Part shown: positions 49,772-57,399 of the stretch, one piece after another
Position numbering within the stretch: the first letter of the stretch is position 1
Layout of the letters: every line of letters starts with the position of its first letter
NCBI GenBank assembly: GCA_012517765.1
Contig: JAAYUI010000019.1
Location: 62,001 to 126,000 of the forward strand
DNA: 64,000 bases
Reading direction: 5' to 3'
Source of the DNA: Caldisericales bacterium
GTDB taxonomy: Bacteria > Caldisericota > Caldisericia > JAAYUI01
Position numbers and translations under genes: made by a program
Notes under the pieces: model-generated
Database searches by the model: none
What the model saw: only the letters and a program-made list of their open reading frames with translations
Told to the model about the DNA's origin: nothing

Positions 49772-51244
49772 CTACCACCTCCCCACAATCCCGCCAACAA
49801 GCCAGCAAACCGGCTCTAGGAGCTTCATTCCGCTGAAGTAAATCGATGGCCGGAGGAAGAATGGTGGGTCTGTCCATTTGCCAGGGTTCATTATCCAGTT
49901 TTGGTCAAATGTTTCTTTTTTCTGGATGAATGCTTCTCTTTCTGATTGTGTCCTTAACCCAAAAACATAGGGGGTATTGAGCAATCCAATTCCGCCGTTC
50001 GGACTGCCACCCATTTTCATTGCAGAGAGGATAAATTCCATCTGATACGGTGCAGCCGACATAAATCTGACCAAAGAGAGCTCGTTTGCCAGGACATAAA
50101 AAAACATCAACCCGCACTGCTCTTTTGTCAAAATCTCGCCTTTATAAGCGAATTCAAACCTGAAGTGTGAAACTTTGTCCAGGTATTGCCCAAGATTTGA
50201 GAGTGGGACAGATAGATCTGCTGGTGTTACCGAAGAATAGGCATTCTTTATTCTGAAATATTTTAATCTGTAGCTGTACTCTTCCTCAGCTTCTTCCTGT
50301 GGCAACCGGGCAATTTCCGGATATTCAGCAAGTAGCGCGGCAATTTCTTTATCGCCTTTTTCAACATCCGATTTGCCACCTTCAAGCCTGATAACCGCAA
50401 ACACCTCTTCCTTCAAATGTTTTGGCGTATGATGGCCTGACTGCGCAAGCAGGTCCATATAAGAGCCATTTACAAATTCAATGAAATACGCCGAAGAAAT
50501 ATTGGCCAGTCGCGAAGAGGCCAGCGCAAAATCATTTTTGTCTTTGAATTTCAGGAGGTACGTCGCAATGGACTCGGGAAGTCGTCTTACCTCCAGTTTT
50601 ACCGATGTAATGATGCCCATCATGCCTTCACTCTTTATAAAATCTTCAAATTTCAGGTTGCCGGATTTGGTTTCTACGAGACCTTCATTTGGGACCCACA
50701 CGACCTCACCGCTTGGAAGAACAACCTCGATCTCTTTTATCAATTTCTTTATGGAGCCAAAAGCGAGGCTTCCCACACCAAGGCCCTCCGTTTGTATCCA
50801 GCCAGCAACAGTGGATGATTTGTAGGAGGTTGGATATGTCTTGAGTGTCCAGCCTTTTTTCTTCAGTTCCCATTCAAGCTGAGACCATATCACTCCGCCA
50901 CTAACGCTAATAACGCCTTCTTTTTCGTCAAGCTCGCCTATATTGTTTAGGGCCAGTGTTTCAATAACAATCCCCTTGTTCCTTGGAACCGACTGGTAAT
51001 ACCCGGATGTACCACCACCCCTTGGACAAACAGGTATTTTGTGTTTATTGGCAAAATCCATCACCCTAGCAACTTCTTCTGTATTCTTTGGTCTCAGGAC
51101 GGCATCCGGAGTTGTACCCCTGAAAACCCATGAAGTTTCTTTAGGCAAAGGAGTTACATCAAAACCATAAAACTGGCATTCAAAGGGTGTCCATACCATG
51201 TCTATTCCGAAACTCGCCAGCTCATCCAAAAACTCTTTTTTCAC
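49772..51244 (-). CDS. FAD-binding oxidase (GlcD/D-lactate dehydrogenase-like)
   Basis: 490 residues, FAD_binding_4 family. The flavin-binding segment RPKNTEEVARVMDFANKHKIPVCPRGGGTSG (about 52-82) and GVISVSGGVIWSQLE are typical. The second half is more divergent than in lactate or glycolate dehydrogenases, so the substrate is uncertain. A GTG at 51244 follows AAAGGAG by 6 bases. It lies 27 bases after a CstR-like repressor gene and 1 base before the CCG Fe-S gene, so expression is likely controlled with the repressor. A sulfur-related substrate is a possibility, not a finding. Confidence 0.85.
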   Translation of the reverse strand: MKKEFLDELASFGIDMVWTPFECQFYGFDVTPLPKETSWVFRGTTPDAVLRPKNTEEVARVMDFANKHKIPVCPRGGGTSGYYQSVPRNKGIVIETLALNNIGELDEKEGVISVSGGVIWSQLEWELKKKGWTLKTYPTSYKSSTVAGWIQTEGLGVGSLAFGSIKKLIKEIEVVLPSGEVVWVPNEGLVETKSGNLKFEDFIKSEGMMGIITSVKLEVRRLPESIATYLLKFKDKNDFALASSRLANISSAYFIEFVNGSYMDLLAQSGHHTPKHLKEEVFAVIRLEGGKSDVEKGDKEIAALLAEYPEIARLPQEEAEEEYSYRLKYFRIKNAYSSVTPADLSVPLSNLGQYLDKVSHFRFEFAYKGEILTKEQCGLMFFYVLANELSLVRFMSAAPYQMEFILSAMKMGGSPNGGIGLLNTPYVFGLRTQSEREAFIQKKETFDQNWIMNPGKWTDPPFFLRPSIYFSGMKLLEPVCWLVGGIVGRW

Positions 51245-51271
51245 AAAGTGCTCCTTTCGGCAAAAAAGAAA

Positions 51272-51547
51272 TTATTTGCTGCCCGTGACTTTGGAGAGAA
51301 GTTTTCTCAATTTCTCAACTTCCACATGGTTTGTGTTTTCAGAAAGGTTAAGACAGTCAATAACATTTTTTTCCAGGATGATTGCTGCGACTTTGTTTAT
51401 CCCGGCTTTTACGGCCTGCATCTGGTTGATTATTTCATCGCATGATCTTTCCTCAGAAATCATGCGCACCAGGCCCCTGACCTGTCCTTCTATTTTTGAC
51501 AGCCTTTTGATGACTGATGATTTTATGTCGTTGTCTTTCTCTTTCAC
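51272..51547 (-). CDS. CsoR-superfamily repressor, CstR-like
   Basis: 91 residues from GTG 51547. The fold signature VIKRLSKIEGQVRGLVRMI is that of the CsoR/RcnR/CstR family. The two cysteines C36 and C65 are present, but the copper-ligand His61 of CsoR is Asn61. Copper CsoR needs Cys-His-Cys, while the persulfide sensor CstR uses only the two Cys, so this protein fits CstR better. Its promoter (TTGACT-17-TAGAGT) ends 7 bases before the GTG. It probably represses the following FAD oxidase operon and, by its operator type, the sulfur-relay operon at 47399. Confidence 0.85.
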   Translation of the reverse strand: MKEKDNDIKSSVIKRLSKIEGQVRGLVRMISEERSCDEIINQMQAVKAGINKVAAIILEKNVIDCLNLSENTNHVEVEKLRKLLSKVTGSK

Positions 51548-51554
51548 CCTTACA

Positions 51555-51583
51555 ACTCTAGTCAAAAATAATATGAAAGTCAA
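51555..51583 (-). promoter_or_regulatory. Leaderless promoter of the CstR-like gene
   Basis: On the minus strand, TTGACT (51583-51578), a 17-base spacer and TAGAGT (51560-51555), with the GTG at 51547 after 7 bases. No ATACCCC-type palindrome is seen here. Confidence 0.6.
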
Positions 51584-51732
51584 CGCCAATCATTATTTTA
51601 TGGCAATACAAAACAAACTGGCTTCATATACTTTTTAAAAAATCAGATGAAGGCTTTTGTTCTTTTGTTGTCGGATTTTGATTTCTGGATATTGAAAGAC
51701 CGATCTTTTTCGGGAGTGTTTGCAGCCGCCTA

Positions 51733-52128
51733 TCAAGCGGCGCTGACGTTACTCAACCGGTGGGAAAAACCACCGGTTTCCTCCTTTAGACCGCGTTCGA
51801 TTCTTGTAATGTCGACTTCACTGGCGCCAAATTTCTCAGAGCAGTAATTGAGGGCGCCCTCTGGATCGGTGTGTTCCCCGCAAGTGTAGATATCAAGGGC
51901 CGCGTAGCCAAACTCAGGCCAGGTGTGAATGGAAAGGTGCGATTCCGCAATCACGACCACACCAGAAACTCCCTGTGGCGAAAAATGGTGGAATGTTGAT
52001 TCCATGATTTCAGCCTTTGCGCGACCGGCAGCCTGGTAAAGGATTTCCTTTACCTTGTCTACATCACCAATTACAGACGGGTCACAACCAGAGACCTCGC
52101 ACAGAAGGTGTCTACCGTAGGTATACAA
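51733..52128 (-). CDS. speH: S-adenosylmethionine decarboxylase proenzyme
   Basis: 131 residues. It makes decarboxylated SAM for spermidine synthesis and self-cleaves to form a pyruvoyl group. The cleavage site is E62-S63 in AESHLSIHTWPE; H68 and C83 are the other processing/catalytic residues, and all match the short bacterial class exactly in position. The start is TTG 52128 (MYTYGRHLLCE), which fits the family N-terminus and follows AAGGGGG by 9 bases; an in-frame TGA lies just upstream. A 9-base hairpin (51755-51778) lies inside the last codons. Confidence 0.93.
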   Translation of the reverse strand: MYTYGRHLLCEVSGCDPSVIGDVDKVKEILYQAAGRAKAEIMESTFHHFSPQGVSGVVVIAESHLSIHTWPEFGYAALDIYTCGEHTDPEGALNYCSEKFGASEVDITRIERGLKEETGGFSHRLSNVSAA

Positions 52129-52174
52129 CTCATTATACCCCCTTCACGAGAGATAGTAAAAAATAGCGAATCGC

Positions 52175-52202
52175 ATTGTATATTGAGTCTGTTAAAAATC
52201 AA
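52175..52202 (-). promoter_or_regulatory. Candidate promoter of speH
   Basis: On the minus strand, TTGATT (52202-52197), a 16-base spacer and TACAAT (52180-52175), giving a leader of about 40 bases that includes the Shine-Dalgarno site. A TATAAT also occurs 3 bases before the TTG start but has no -35. Confidence 0.4.
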
Positions 52203-52204
52203 CA

Positions 52205-52849
52205 TCATTTTTTCTTAACAGAACTACCCGTAACGCACATTGGACAGATCGGGCATTGTTCACATTTTGGAACGATGGGTTTGCAAATGTTTTGACCCAA
52301 ACGAACCAAGAGCTCGTTTGACTTTGTCCAGTATTTTCTGGGCAAAAGCTCCATCAACTCAAACTCGGTCTCTTCCGGGGTCTGTGTTCTGACCCACCCT
52401 GTCCTGTTGGAAATCCTGTGCACATGAGTATCAACAACGACAGAAGGTATATCATATCCCAGAGAAAGCACGAGATTCGCAGTTTTTCTGCCCACGCCCT
52501 TTATGCACAGCAGCTTGTCCAGAGAGTCTGGTACCTTGCCATCGTATTGGGATACAATAAAAATGGCCATCTGGACGAGTCTTTGGGACTTGGTTTTGTA
52601 GAAACCTGCCGGAAATATCACATTGGCAACCTCATCAGGATCAGCAAGTGACAGCGACCTGACATCGGGCCATTTTGAAAAAAGCCTCTCAGTTGCAGGG
52701 TATGTGACGTTGTCCTGTGTTCTATGAGATATTATCGCAGAAACCAGTATTCTCCACGGATCACGTTTGTTGAAGTCTGCAAATTCAAACCCTCCCCAGA
52801 ACCTGGCGAGCTCCTCAATGGCCCTGGTTGCTGTTTCGGACTGGGTCAT
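52205..52849 (-). CDS. nth: Endonuclease III
   Basis: 214 residues. A DNA glycosylase/AP lyase that removes oxidised pyrimidines. The helix-hairpin-helix with catalytic Lys is CIKGVGRKTANLVLSLGYD, the catalytic Asp is in VVDTHVHRI, and the [4Fe-4S] cluster loop CKPIVPKCEQCPICPMC is complete with C-x-C spacing close to 6-2-5. It overlaps the selA stop by 4 bases, so it is translationally coupled with selA, an unexpected pairing. Confidence 0.95.
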   Translation of the reverse strand: MTQSETATRAIEELARFWGGFEFADFNKRDPWRILVSAIISHRTQDNVTYPATERLFSKWPDVRSLSLADPDEVANVIFPAGFYKTKSQRLVQMAIFIVSQYDGKVPDSLDKLLCIKGVGRKTANLVLSLGYDIPSVVVDTHVHRISNRTGWVRTQTPEETEFELMELLPRKYWTKSNELLVRLGQNICKPIVPKCEQCPICPMCVTGSSVKKK

Positions 52850-54219
52850 TGCGCAAGCGCCCTGGCTATTTTTTCTCCTTCACCCTCAAGGACCGTTCTC
52901 ATGTCAAAAATGACAAGGTCGTCCTCGATCCTGGCCACTATCGGAGTTTCGAAGTTCCTCAATTTCTGAAGCAACAATTGTGGGGTCTCCTTTGGTTTTA
53001 TGGCCACCGCGTAAGAATCGAAATTGATGTCAGGCAGTGAACCACCACCCATATAGCCTTCAACTTTTTTTACAAAAGATCCAATAGCAGGGTTTACCTC
53101 GTTGATTTCCCCAGAGAGGGTGTTTGCCCTTGCTTCCAGCTCCTCAGGCATCATCGATATCATCCTCATGACAGGATTCAGCTTCATGACTTCCCTATCC
53201 GGCAGCAGCCATGTTCTTAACGCTTCTTCGAGCATACACATGTGGGCCTTCGCAAGCCTTAGGCTCCTCATCAGGGGGATTTTCCCACAGGCACCAGCGA
53301 TCTTTTCACTTCCAACAATGAAACCTGCTTGCGTTCCGCCAAGTATCTTGTCCCCTGAGAAAAGTATTGCATCTGCACCATCACCCAATGCCGAGAGACA
53401 GTCTGGTTCTTCCCTGAAGTTGGGGTGATCTATTTTGCGCAAGAGGCCCGAGCCAACATCGTAAACGAATGGAACGTTTTTCTCCTTTGCCAGAGCAGAC
53501 AACTCAGCAGTTGTCGGAGAAGACGCAAACCCTCTTATTGCATAATTCGAAGGGTGGACTTTCAGGATCAGTCCGGTTTTTTCGCTGATTGCCCCCGCAT
53601 AGTCCTTCAGGTGTGTTCTGTTTGTTGTTCCAACTTCATGAAGTATTGCACCCGAAGCAGTCATCACCTCTGGCAATCTGAAAGAACCACCAAGTTCGAT
53701 CAGTTCCCCCCTGGAAACGATTACCTCCTTGCCTTCGGCGTGTGTCCTGAGAAGAAGGAGTATTGCAGCTGCATTGTTGTTGACCACAACGGCAGACTCG
53801 GCACCAAGAAGCATCTTGATGACCGATTTTACATGGACGCCTCTTTTGCCCCTCTTCCCTTCGGCGAGGTCATATTCGAGATTGCAGTAGCCCTCAAGCA
53901 AGGGGGCAAGGTAAGGATTGGGAAACATTGGGGCCCTTCCAAGGTTCGTATGCAAAACAATGCCGGTTGCATTTATAACTCTTTTCAATGACCTTTTTGT
54001 CAACGGGGAGAGTTTCTTTTTAAGGGTGGACTCAACAAGTTTTTTGACCTGCGGCTCATCCAGCGCCTCGCCACCAGCAATTTTGTCCCTGACAGAATCG
54101 AGGGCTTCCCTGACAAGGCCAGAGGTTATCCTCTGGTCAAAATGGCCGTATTCTTTTTTGAAACCTTCATCCTCGAGTATTGAAGAAACCTGGGGAATCA
54201 GCCTAAAAAGTTCTTTCAT
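52846..54219 (-). CDS. selA: L-seryl-tRNA(Sec) selenium transferase
   Basis: 457 residues, normal SelA length. This PLP enzyme converts seryl-tRNA(Sec) to selenocysteyl-tRNA(Sec). Typical parts are VINATGIVLHTNLGRAP, the PLP-lysine segment LFSGDKILGGTQAGFIVG, and the C-terminal IVARIEDDLVIFDMRTVLEGEG. GGGAGG precedes the ATG by about 6 bases. It shows that the organism uses selenocysteine, although no selenoprotein, selB, selC or selD is found in this window. Confidence 0.96.
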   Translation of the reverse strand: MKELFRLIPQVSSILEDEGFKKEYGHFDQRITSGLVREALDSVRDKIAGGEALDEPQVKKLVESTLKKKLSPLTKRSLKRVINATGIVLHTNLGRAPMFPNPYLAPLLEGYCNLEYDLAEGKRGKRGVHVKSVIKMLLGAESAVVVNNNAAAILLLLRTHAEGKEVIVSRGELIELGGSFRLPEVMTASGAILHEVGTTNRTHLKDYAGAISEKTGLILKVHPSNYAIRGFASSPTTAELSALAKEKNVPFVYDVGSGLLRKIDHPNFREEPDCLSALGDGADAILFSGDKILGGTQAGFIVGSEKIAGACGKIPLMRSLRLAKAHMCMLEEALRTWLLPDREVMKLNPVMRMISMMPEELEARANTLSGEINEVNPAIGSFVKKVEGYMGGGSLPDINFDSYAVAIKPKETPQLLLQKLRNFETPIVARIEDDLVIFDMRTVLEGEGEKIARALAQ

Positions 54220-54240
54220 CCGGACCTCCCTTTACACTTG

Positions 54241-54669
54241 CTAGGAAAAGTTGAGTTTCTGATCTATGCCAACTCTCATGAAGCGACCCGTTCCTTTTGC
54301 GATCAGGTTGCCATCCTGGTCAGTTATACTGGCTGATGCTTCAATCAGCCTTCCTTTCAGGCCATCAATTTTCCCATGGACAACAAATGGTTTGCCAACA
54401 AGCATCGGCTTCACAAATCTTACAGTCATTTCAGCTGTAACAACGGAGCCGCCATCCAGCCTGAAAATGGCATGTGACATCGCCTCGTCTATAATGGTGG
54501 ACACTATGCCACCGTGCACAATGTTGTCCCAGCCCTCAAAGTCCTTGTCTGGCACAAACCTGGCCTCTACATGGTCATCAATCAGCGCAAACTTCAGCTT
54601 CAAACCCCTCTGGTTGGACGTTCCACAAGCAAAACAGTTCGAATCAGTGCCTTTGTATTCGGGTTCCAT
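54241..54669 (-). CDS. PaaI-like hotdog-fold thioesterase
   Basis: 142 residues. The hotdog core NIVHGGIVSTIIDEAMSHAIF is the PaaI/4HBT motif in which an Asp/Glu-bearing helix forms the thioesterase site. It would hydrolyse an acyl-CoA of unknown type. An N-terminal CFACGTSNQRGLKLKF adds two cysteines, a feature of one subgroup of these proteins. ATG 54669 overlaps the stop of the CoA-binding gene by one base (TGATG) and follows GGAG; a codon at 54675 is possible. Confidence 0.88.
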   Translation of the reverse strand: MEPEYKGTDSNCFACGTSNQRGLKLKFALIDDHVEARFVPDKDFEGWDNIVHGGIVSTIIDEAMSHAIFRLDGGSVVTAEMTVRFVKPMLVGKPFVVHGKIDGLKGRLIEASASITDQDGNLIAKGTGRFMRVGIDQKLNFS

Positions 54670-55064
54670 CAACACTCCATCAGTTCTTTGTATATACAGC
54701 GGTCATGTATCACTTCTATGCCGTTTTCTTCAAGGACTTTGAATGAGTCAGGGGCATATATCTCAAGCTGAAACCAGACAACTCCTGGTCTGGCAGCAAT
54801 AAAATCATCCACCATTCCGGGTATTGCCTCCGATCTCCTGAAAACATCAATTATATCTATTTTTTCCTTTATATCCGAAAGGCTGGCCAGAAATTTGACG
54901 CCCGAAATCTCCTCACCGGCATATTTCGGGTTGACAGGATAAACACCAGATCCTCTGGCAATAAGATACTTGGTTATGGTAAAACTTGGAGAACACTCGT
55001 CAAGCGAGGCGCCAACAACCGCAATTACCCTTGCCTTGCCAAGAATGTCCCTGATTTTATCCAT
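54669..55064 (-). CDS. CoA-binding domain protein (YccU-like)
   Basis: 131 residues. The Rossmann-type CoA-binding domain is clear: ARVIAVVGASLDECSPSFTITKYLIARGSGVYPVNPK (about 11-47) and later AARPGVVWFQLEIYAPDS. The function of this family (YccU-like) is unknown; it binds CoA or related nucleotides. Start ATG 55064 is fixed by a TTGACC-16-TATACT promoter 8 bases upstream; the longer frame to 55121 crosses that promoter. It is followed by the thioesterase gene, a sensible CoA-related pair. Confidence 0.9.
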   Translation of the reverse strand: MDKIRDILGKARVIAVVGASLDECSPSFTITKYLIARGSGVYPVNPKYAGEEISGVKFLASLSDIKEKIDIIDVFRRSEAIPGMVDDFIAARPGVVWFQLEIYAPDSFKVLEENGIEVIHDRCIYKELMEC

Positions 55065-55072
55065 CTTGGTCG

Positions 55073-55100
55073 AGTATAGCCTTAATATGTGGTTGGTCAA
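55073..55100 (-). promoter_or_regulatory. Leaderless promoter of the CoA-binding gene
   Basis: On the minus strand, TTGACC (55100-55095), a 16-base spacer and TATACT (55078-55073), with the ATG at 55064 after 8 bases. Confidence 0.65.
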
Positions 55101-55106
55101 CGAACC

Positions 55107-55134
55107 TTGAAAAATGGCCAACCTGGTCTATTTT
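55107..55134 (+). promoter_or_regulatory. Leaderless promoter of dxs
   Basis: TTGAAA (55107-55112), a 16-base spacer and TATTTT (55129-55134), with ATG 55142 after 7 bases. Its -35 box lies 6 bases from the -35 box of the divergent promoter, so the two promoters share one RNA polymerase landing zone. Confidence 0.6.
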
Positions 55135-55141
55135 GGCAGTG

Positions 55142-56974
55142 ATGGAAATTCTTGGTCGAATAAAAGGGCCGGGCGATCTCAAGAAATTGAGAACCAGGGA
55201 CCTTGGCAAGCTCGCTTGCGAAATAAGGGAAGCAGTTGTTGATGCCGTATCGAAAAATGGCGGCCATCTGGCATCCAACCTCGGAATTGTGGAATTTACA
55301 ATTGCCCTTCACAAAATTTTTGATTCTCCCAAAGACAGGATAATCTTTGATGTGGGCCACCAGTGTTACGCCCACAAGATAATAACCGGAAGACTGGACA
55401 GGTTCGGCAGTATAAGAAAAAAAGGTGGCCTTTCAGGGTTTCCAAACCCTGATGAATCCCAGCACGATTTCTACAAAACAGGGCACGCGTCAACGGCCGT
55501 CTCTCTTGCAGCCGGAGAGGCAATTGCAAGGGACCTCAAGGGTGAGAAACACTCGGTAATTGCGATTGTTGGCGATGGGTCACTGACCGGTGGTGAATGC
55601 TTTGAGGCGCTCAACCATATAGGCCAGATGGACACTGATGTTCTTGTCATCCTCAACGACAACCAGATGTCAATCTCACCCTCGGTTGGCGCCCTCTCTC
55701 TGCTTACAAGCAAACTCAGGGCCGCAATCTTCTATCGGAGATTCAGCCATTATGTCGGCAAGGGTTTTTCAAGAATGGGACGCTTTGGTGAATGGGCCGT
55801 CGGGATGGGCTTCAGGATAAAAGGAGCCCTCAAGAGATTTCTTATGGCTGATCAATATTTTGAACAGCTCGGGTTCAGATACCTTGGCCCGGTTGATGGG
55901 CACGACATACCACTCCTGCTGGCCTTTCTTGGCAGGATAAAACACATGAAAGGCCCGGTGCTCCTCCATGTCGTTACAAAAAAGGGCAAGGGCTGTTCGT
56001 TTGCGGAATCGAAACCAACTGAATACCATGGCACGGCACCATTCAAACCTGCAAATGGCGAGACAGCAAATGGAAAACCCACATACTCGAAGGTTTTTGG
56101 GGAGTGCATGGTCGAGGCCGCCAAAAAAGACAAATCGATTTTGGCGATAACTGCCGCGATGTCAGACGGAACCGGCCTTGCGGAATTCCAGAGAATATTT
56201 CCAGGCAGGCTCTTTGATGTTGGGATAGCTGAACAGCACGCTGTGTCGCTGGCTTCAGCCTTTGCCAGGAACGGGCTGAAACCTGTTGTGGCAATATACA
56301 GTACCTTCCTGCAGAGGGCCTACGACCAGATAATCCATGATGTGGCGCTCATGAACCTGCCGGTCATTTTCGCGATCGACAGGGCAGGTCTTGTTCCGGA
56401 TGATGGCCCGACGCACCAGGGCATTTTTGATCTGGCGTACCTTTCACTGGTCCCAAACATCACTGTCATGGCGCCATCCTGTGCCGAGGAATTGTGCCAG
56501 ATGCTCGAAATTGCTTTCTCGTCAAAGGGCCCTTCGGCTATCAGATACCCAAAAGATGCCGCCTTTAAGACCGATTGTGAAGACGTGGTTTTTGGAAAAG
56601 CTGAACTTATAAAAAATGGAGACGATGTCCTCCTTGCATATATTGGCACTTTCAGGCAAGAAACGTCTATCATCTCCGAGATGCTCGAAAAAGATGGCTT
56701 CTCGTGCTCCATTTTGAACATGAGGTTTGCCAGTCCTCTCGACATGGGCTCCGTGTTGAGGAATGCAAAAGGCAAAAAAGTCGTGTTTTTCATTGAAGAG
56801 GGTGTTACTGGTGGTGGGATAGGACAAAGGTTGATGGAACATATACCATCATTGCGCATAATCGGCGTCCCAAACGCATTTCCAGAAAATGGCTCCAGAA
56901 AAGAATTGCTTGAATCACAAAAACTTGACACAATCTCAATTTACGAAAAAATCAAAGCATCCCTCTCAAAGTAG
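55142..56974 (+). CDS. dxs: 1-deoxy-D-xylulose-5-phosphate synthase
   Basis: 610 residues. A thiamine-diphosphate enzyme that joins pyruvate and glyceraldehyde 3-phosphate, the first step of the MEP pathway. Markers are GGHLASNLGIVE, GHASTAVSLAAG, the TPP motif GDGSLTGGECFEALNHIG, DGHDIPLLLAF, GIAEQHAVSLASAFA (catalytic Glu), and PVIFAIDRAGLVPDDGPTHQG. ATG 55142 is preferred to TTG 55133, which lies in the -10 box. The other MEP genes dxr and ispG are in the rpsB operon. Confidence 0.96.
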   Translation: MEILGRIKGPGDLKKLRTRDLGKLACEIREAVVDAVSKNGGHLASNLGIVEFTIALHKIFDSPKDRIIFDVGHQCYAHKIITGRLDRFGSIRKKGGLSGFPNPDESQHDFYKTGHASTAVSLAAGEAIARDLKGEKHSVIAIVGDGSLTGGECFEALNHIGQMDTDVLVILNDNQMSISPSVGALSLLTSKLRAAIFYRRFSHYVGKGFSRMGRFGEWAVGMGFRIKGALKRFLMADQYFEQLGFRYLGPVDGHDIPLLLAFLGRIKHMKGPVLLHVVTKKGKGCSFAESKPTEYHGTAPFKPANGETANGKPTYSKVFGECMVEAAKKDKSILAITAAMSDGTGLAEFQRIFPGRLFDVGIAEQHAVSLASAFARNGLKPVVAIYSTFLQRAYDQIIHDVALMNLPVIFAIDRAGLVPDDGPTHQGIFDLAYLSLVPNITVMAPSCAEELCQMLEIAFSSKGPSAIRYPKDAAFKTDCEDVVFGKAELIKNGDDVLLAYIGTFRQETSIISEMLEKDGFSCSILNMRFASPLDMGSVLRNAKGKKVVFFIEEGVTGGGIGQRLMEHIPSLRIIGVPNAFPENGSRKELLESQKLDTISIYEKIKASLSK

Positions 56975-57061
56975 TATCATTTTCTTCCAACGGAAATAGT
57001 CTGTGCAAGTATTTCTTGAACACAAAAAATCTAGGACCTTATATGTATATTTACAGGTTAC

Positions 57062-57089
57062 TTGAAAATTAACATTGAGGATATATCAT
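57062..57089 (+). promoter_or_regulatory. Leaderless promoter of the merR-nifS-nifU operon
   Basis: TTGAAA (57062-57067), a 16-base spacer and TATCAT (57084-57089), with GTG 57097 after 7 bases. The -35/-10 spacing is a normal sigma70 length rather than the 19 bases typical of activated MerR promoters. Confidence 0.5.
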
Positions 57090-57096
57090 ATGGCTT

Positions 57097-57399
57097 GTGA
57101 TAGAAGACACGAAACCAGTAATGACAGTTGGAGCGGTGGCCGATGTTCTTGGCGTCTGTGAGCAGACCCTCAGGCTTTGGGAACAAAAAGGGCTCATAAC
57201 CCCAAACAGAGTCAATGGAAGAAGGCTTTATTCCACCAGGGACCTTGAGCGTCTCGAACTCGTCAAGTTCCTCATCAATGAAAAAAAGATGAACATTCCT
57301 GGTGTAAAAAAATTTCTGGAGATATTTGACAACTGCAAACAAAAAAATTGCGAAGATGTTGATGAATGCCTCAAATTATGGGACAAGGAGGGGAAATGA
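57097..57399 (+). CDS. MerR-family regulator with C-terminal cysteine cluster
   Basis: 100 residues from GTG 57097. The winged helix (MTVGAVADVLGVCEQTLRLW, then EQKGLITPNRVNGRRLYSTRDLERL) matches MerR/HspR-type DNA-binding domains. A helix follows, then three cysteines spaced C80-x4-C85-x5-C91, with a fourth at C21. Such clusters in MerR proteins can hold metal or an Fe-S cluster. It is the first gene of an operon with nifS and nifU-like genes (ATGA overlap with nifS). It may therefore sense Fe-S status and play the IscR role here; that is inference. Confidence 0.85.
   Translation: MIEDTKPVMTVGAVADVLGVCEQTLRLWEQKGLITPNRVNGRRLYSTRDLERLELVKFLINEKKMNIPGVKKFLEIFDNCKQKNCEDVDECLKLWDKEGK

Noticed and set aside
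51755-51778. Terminator hairpin for speH
   Set aside because: The perfect 9-base stem lies within the coding sequence, before the stop codon, and has no T-run after it; a second short hairpin at the stop is also weak.
51647-51847. 66-codon plus-strand frame upstream of speH end
   Set aside because: No Shine-Dalgarno site or promoter, and it runs antisense into speH.
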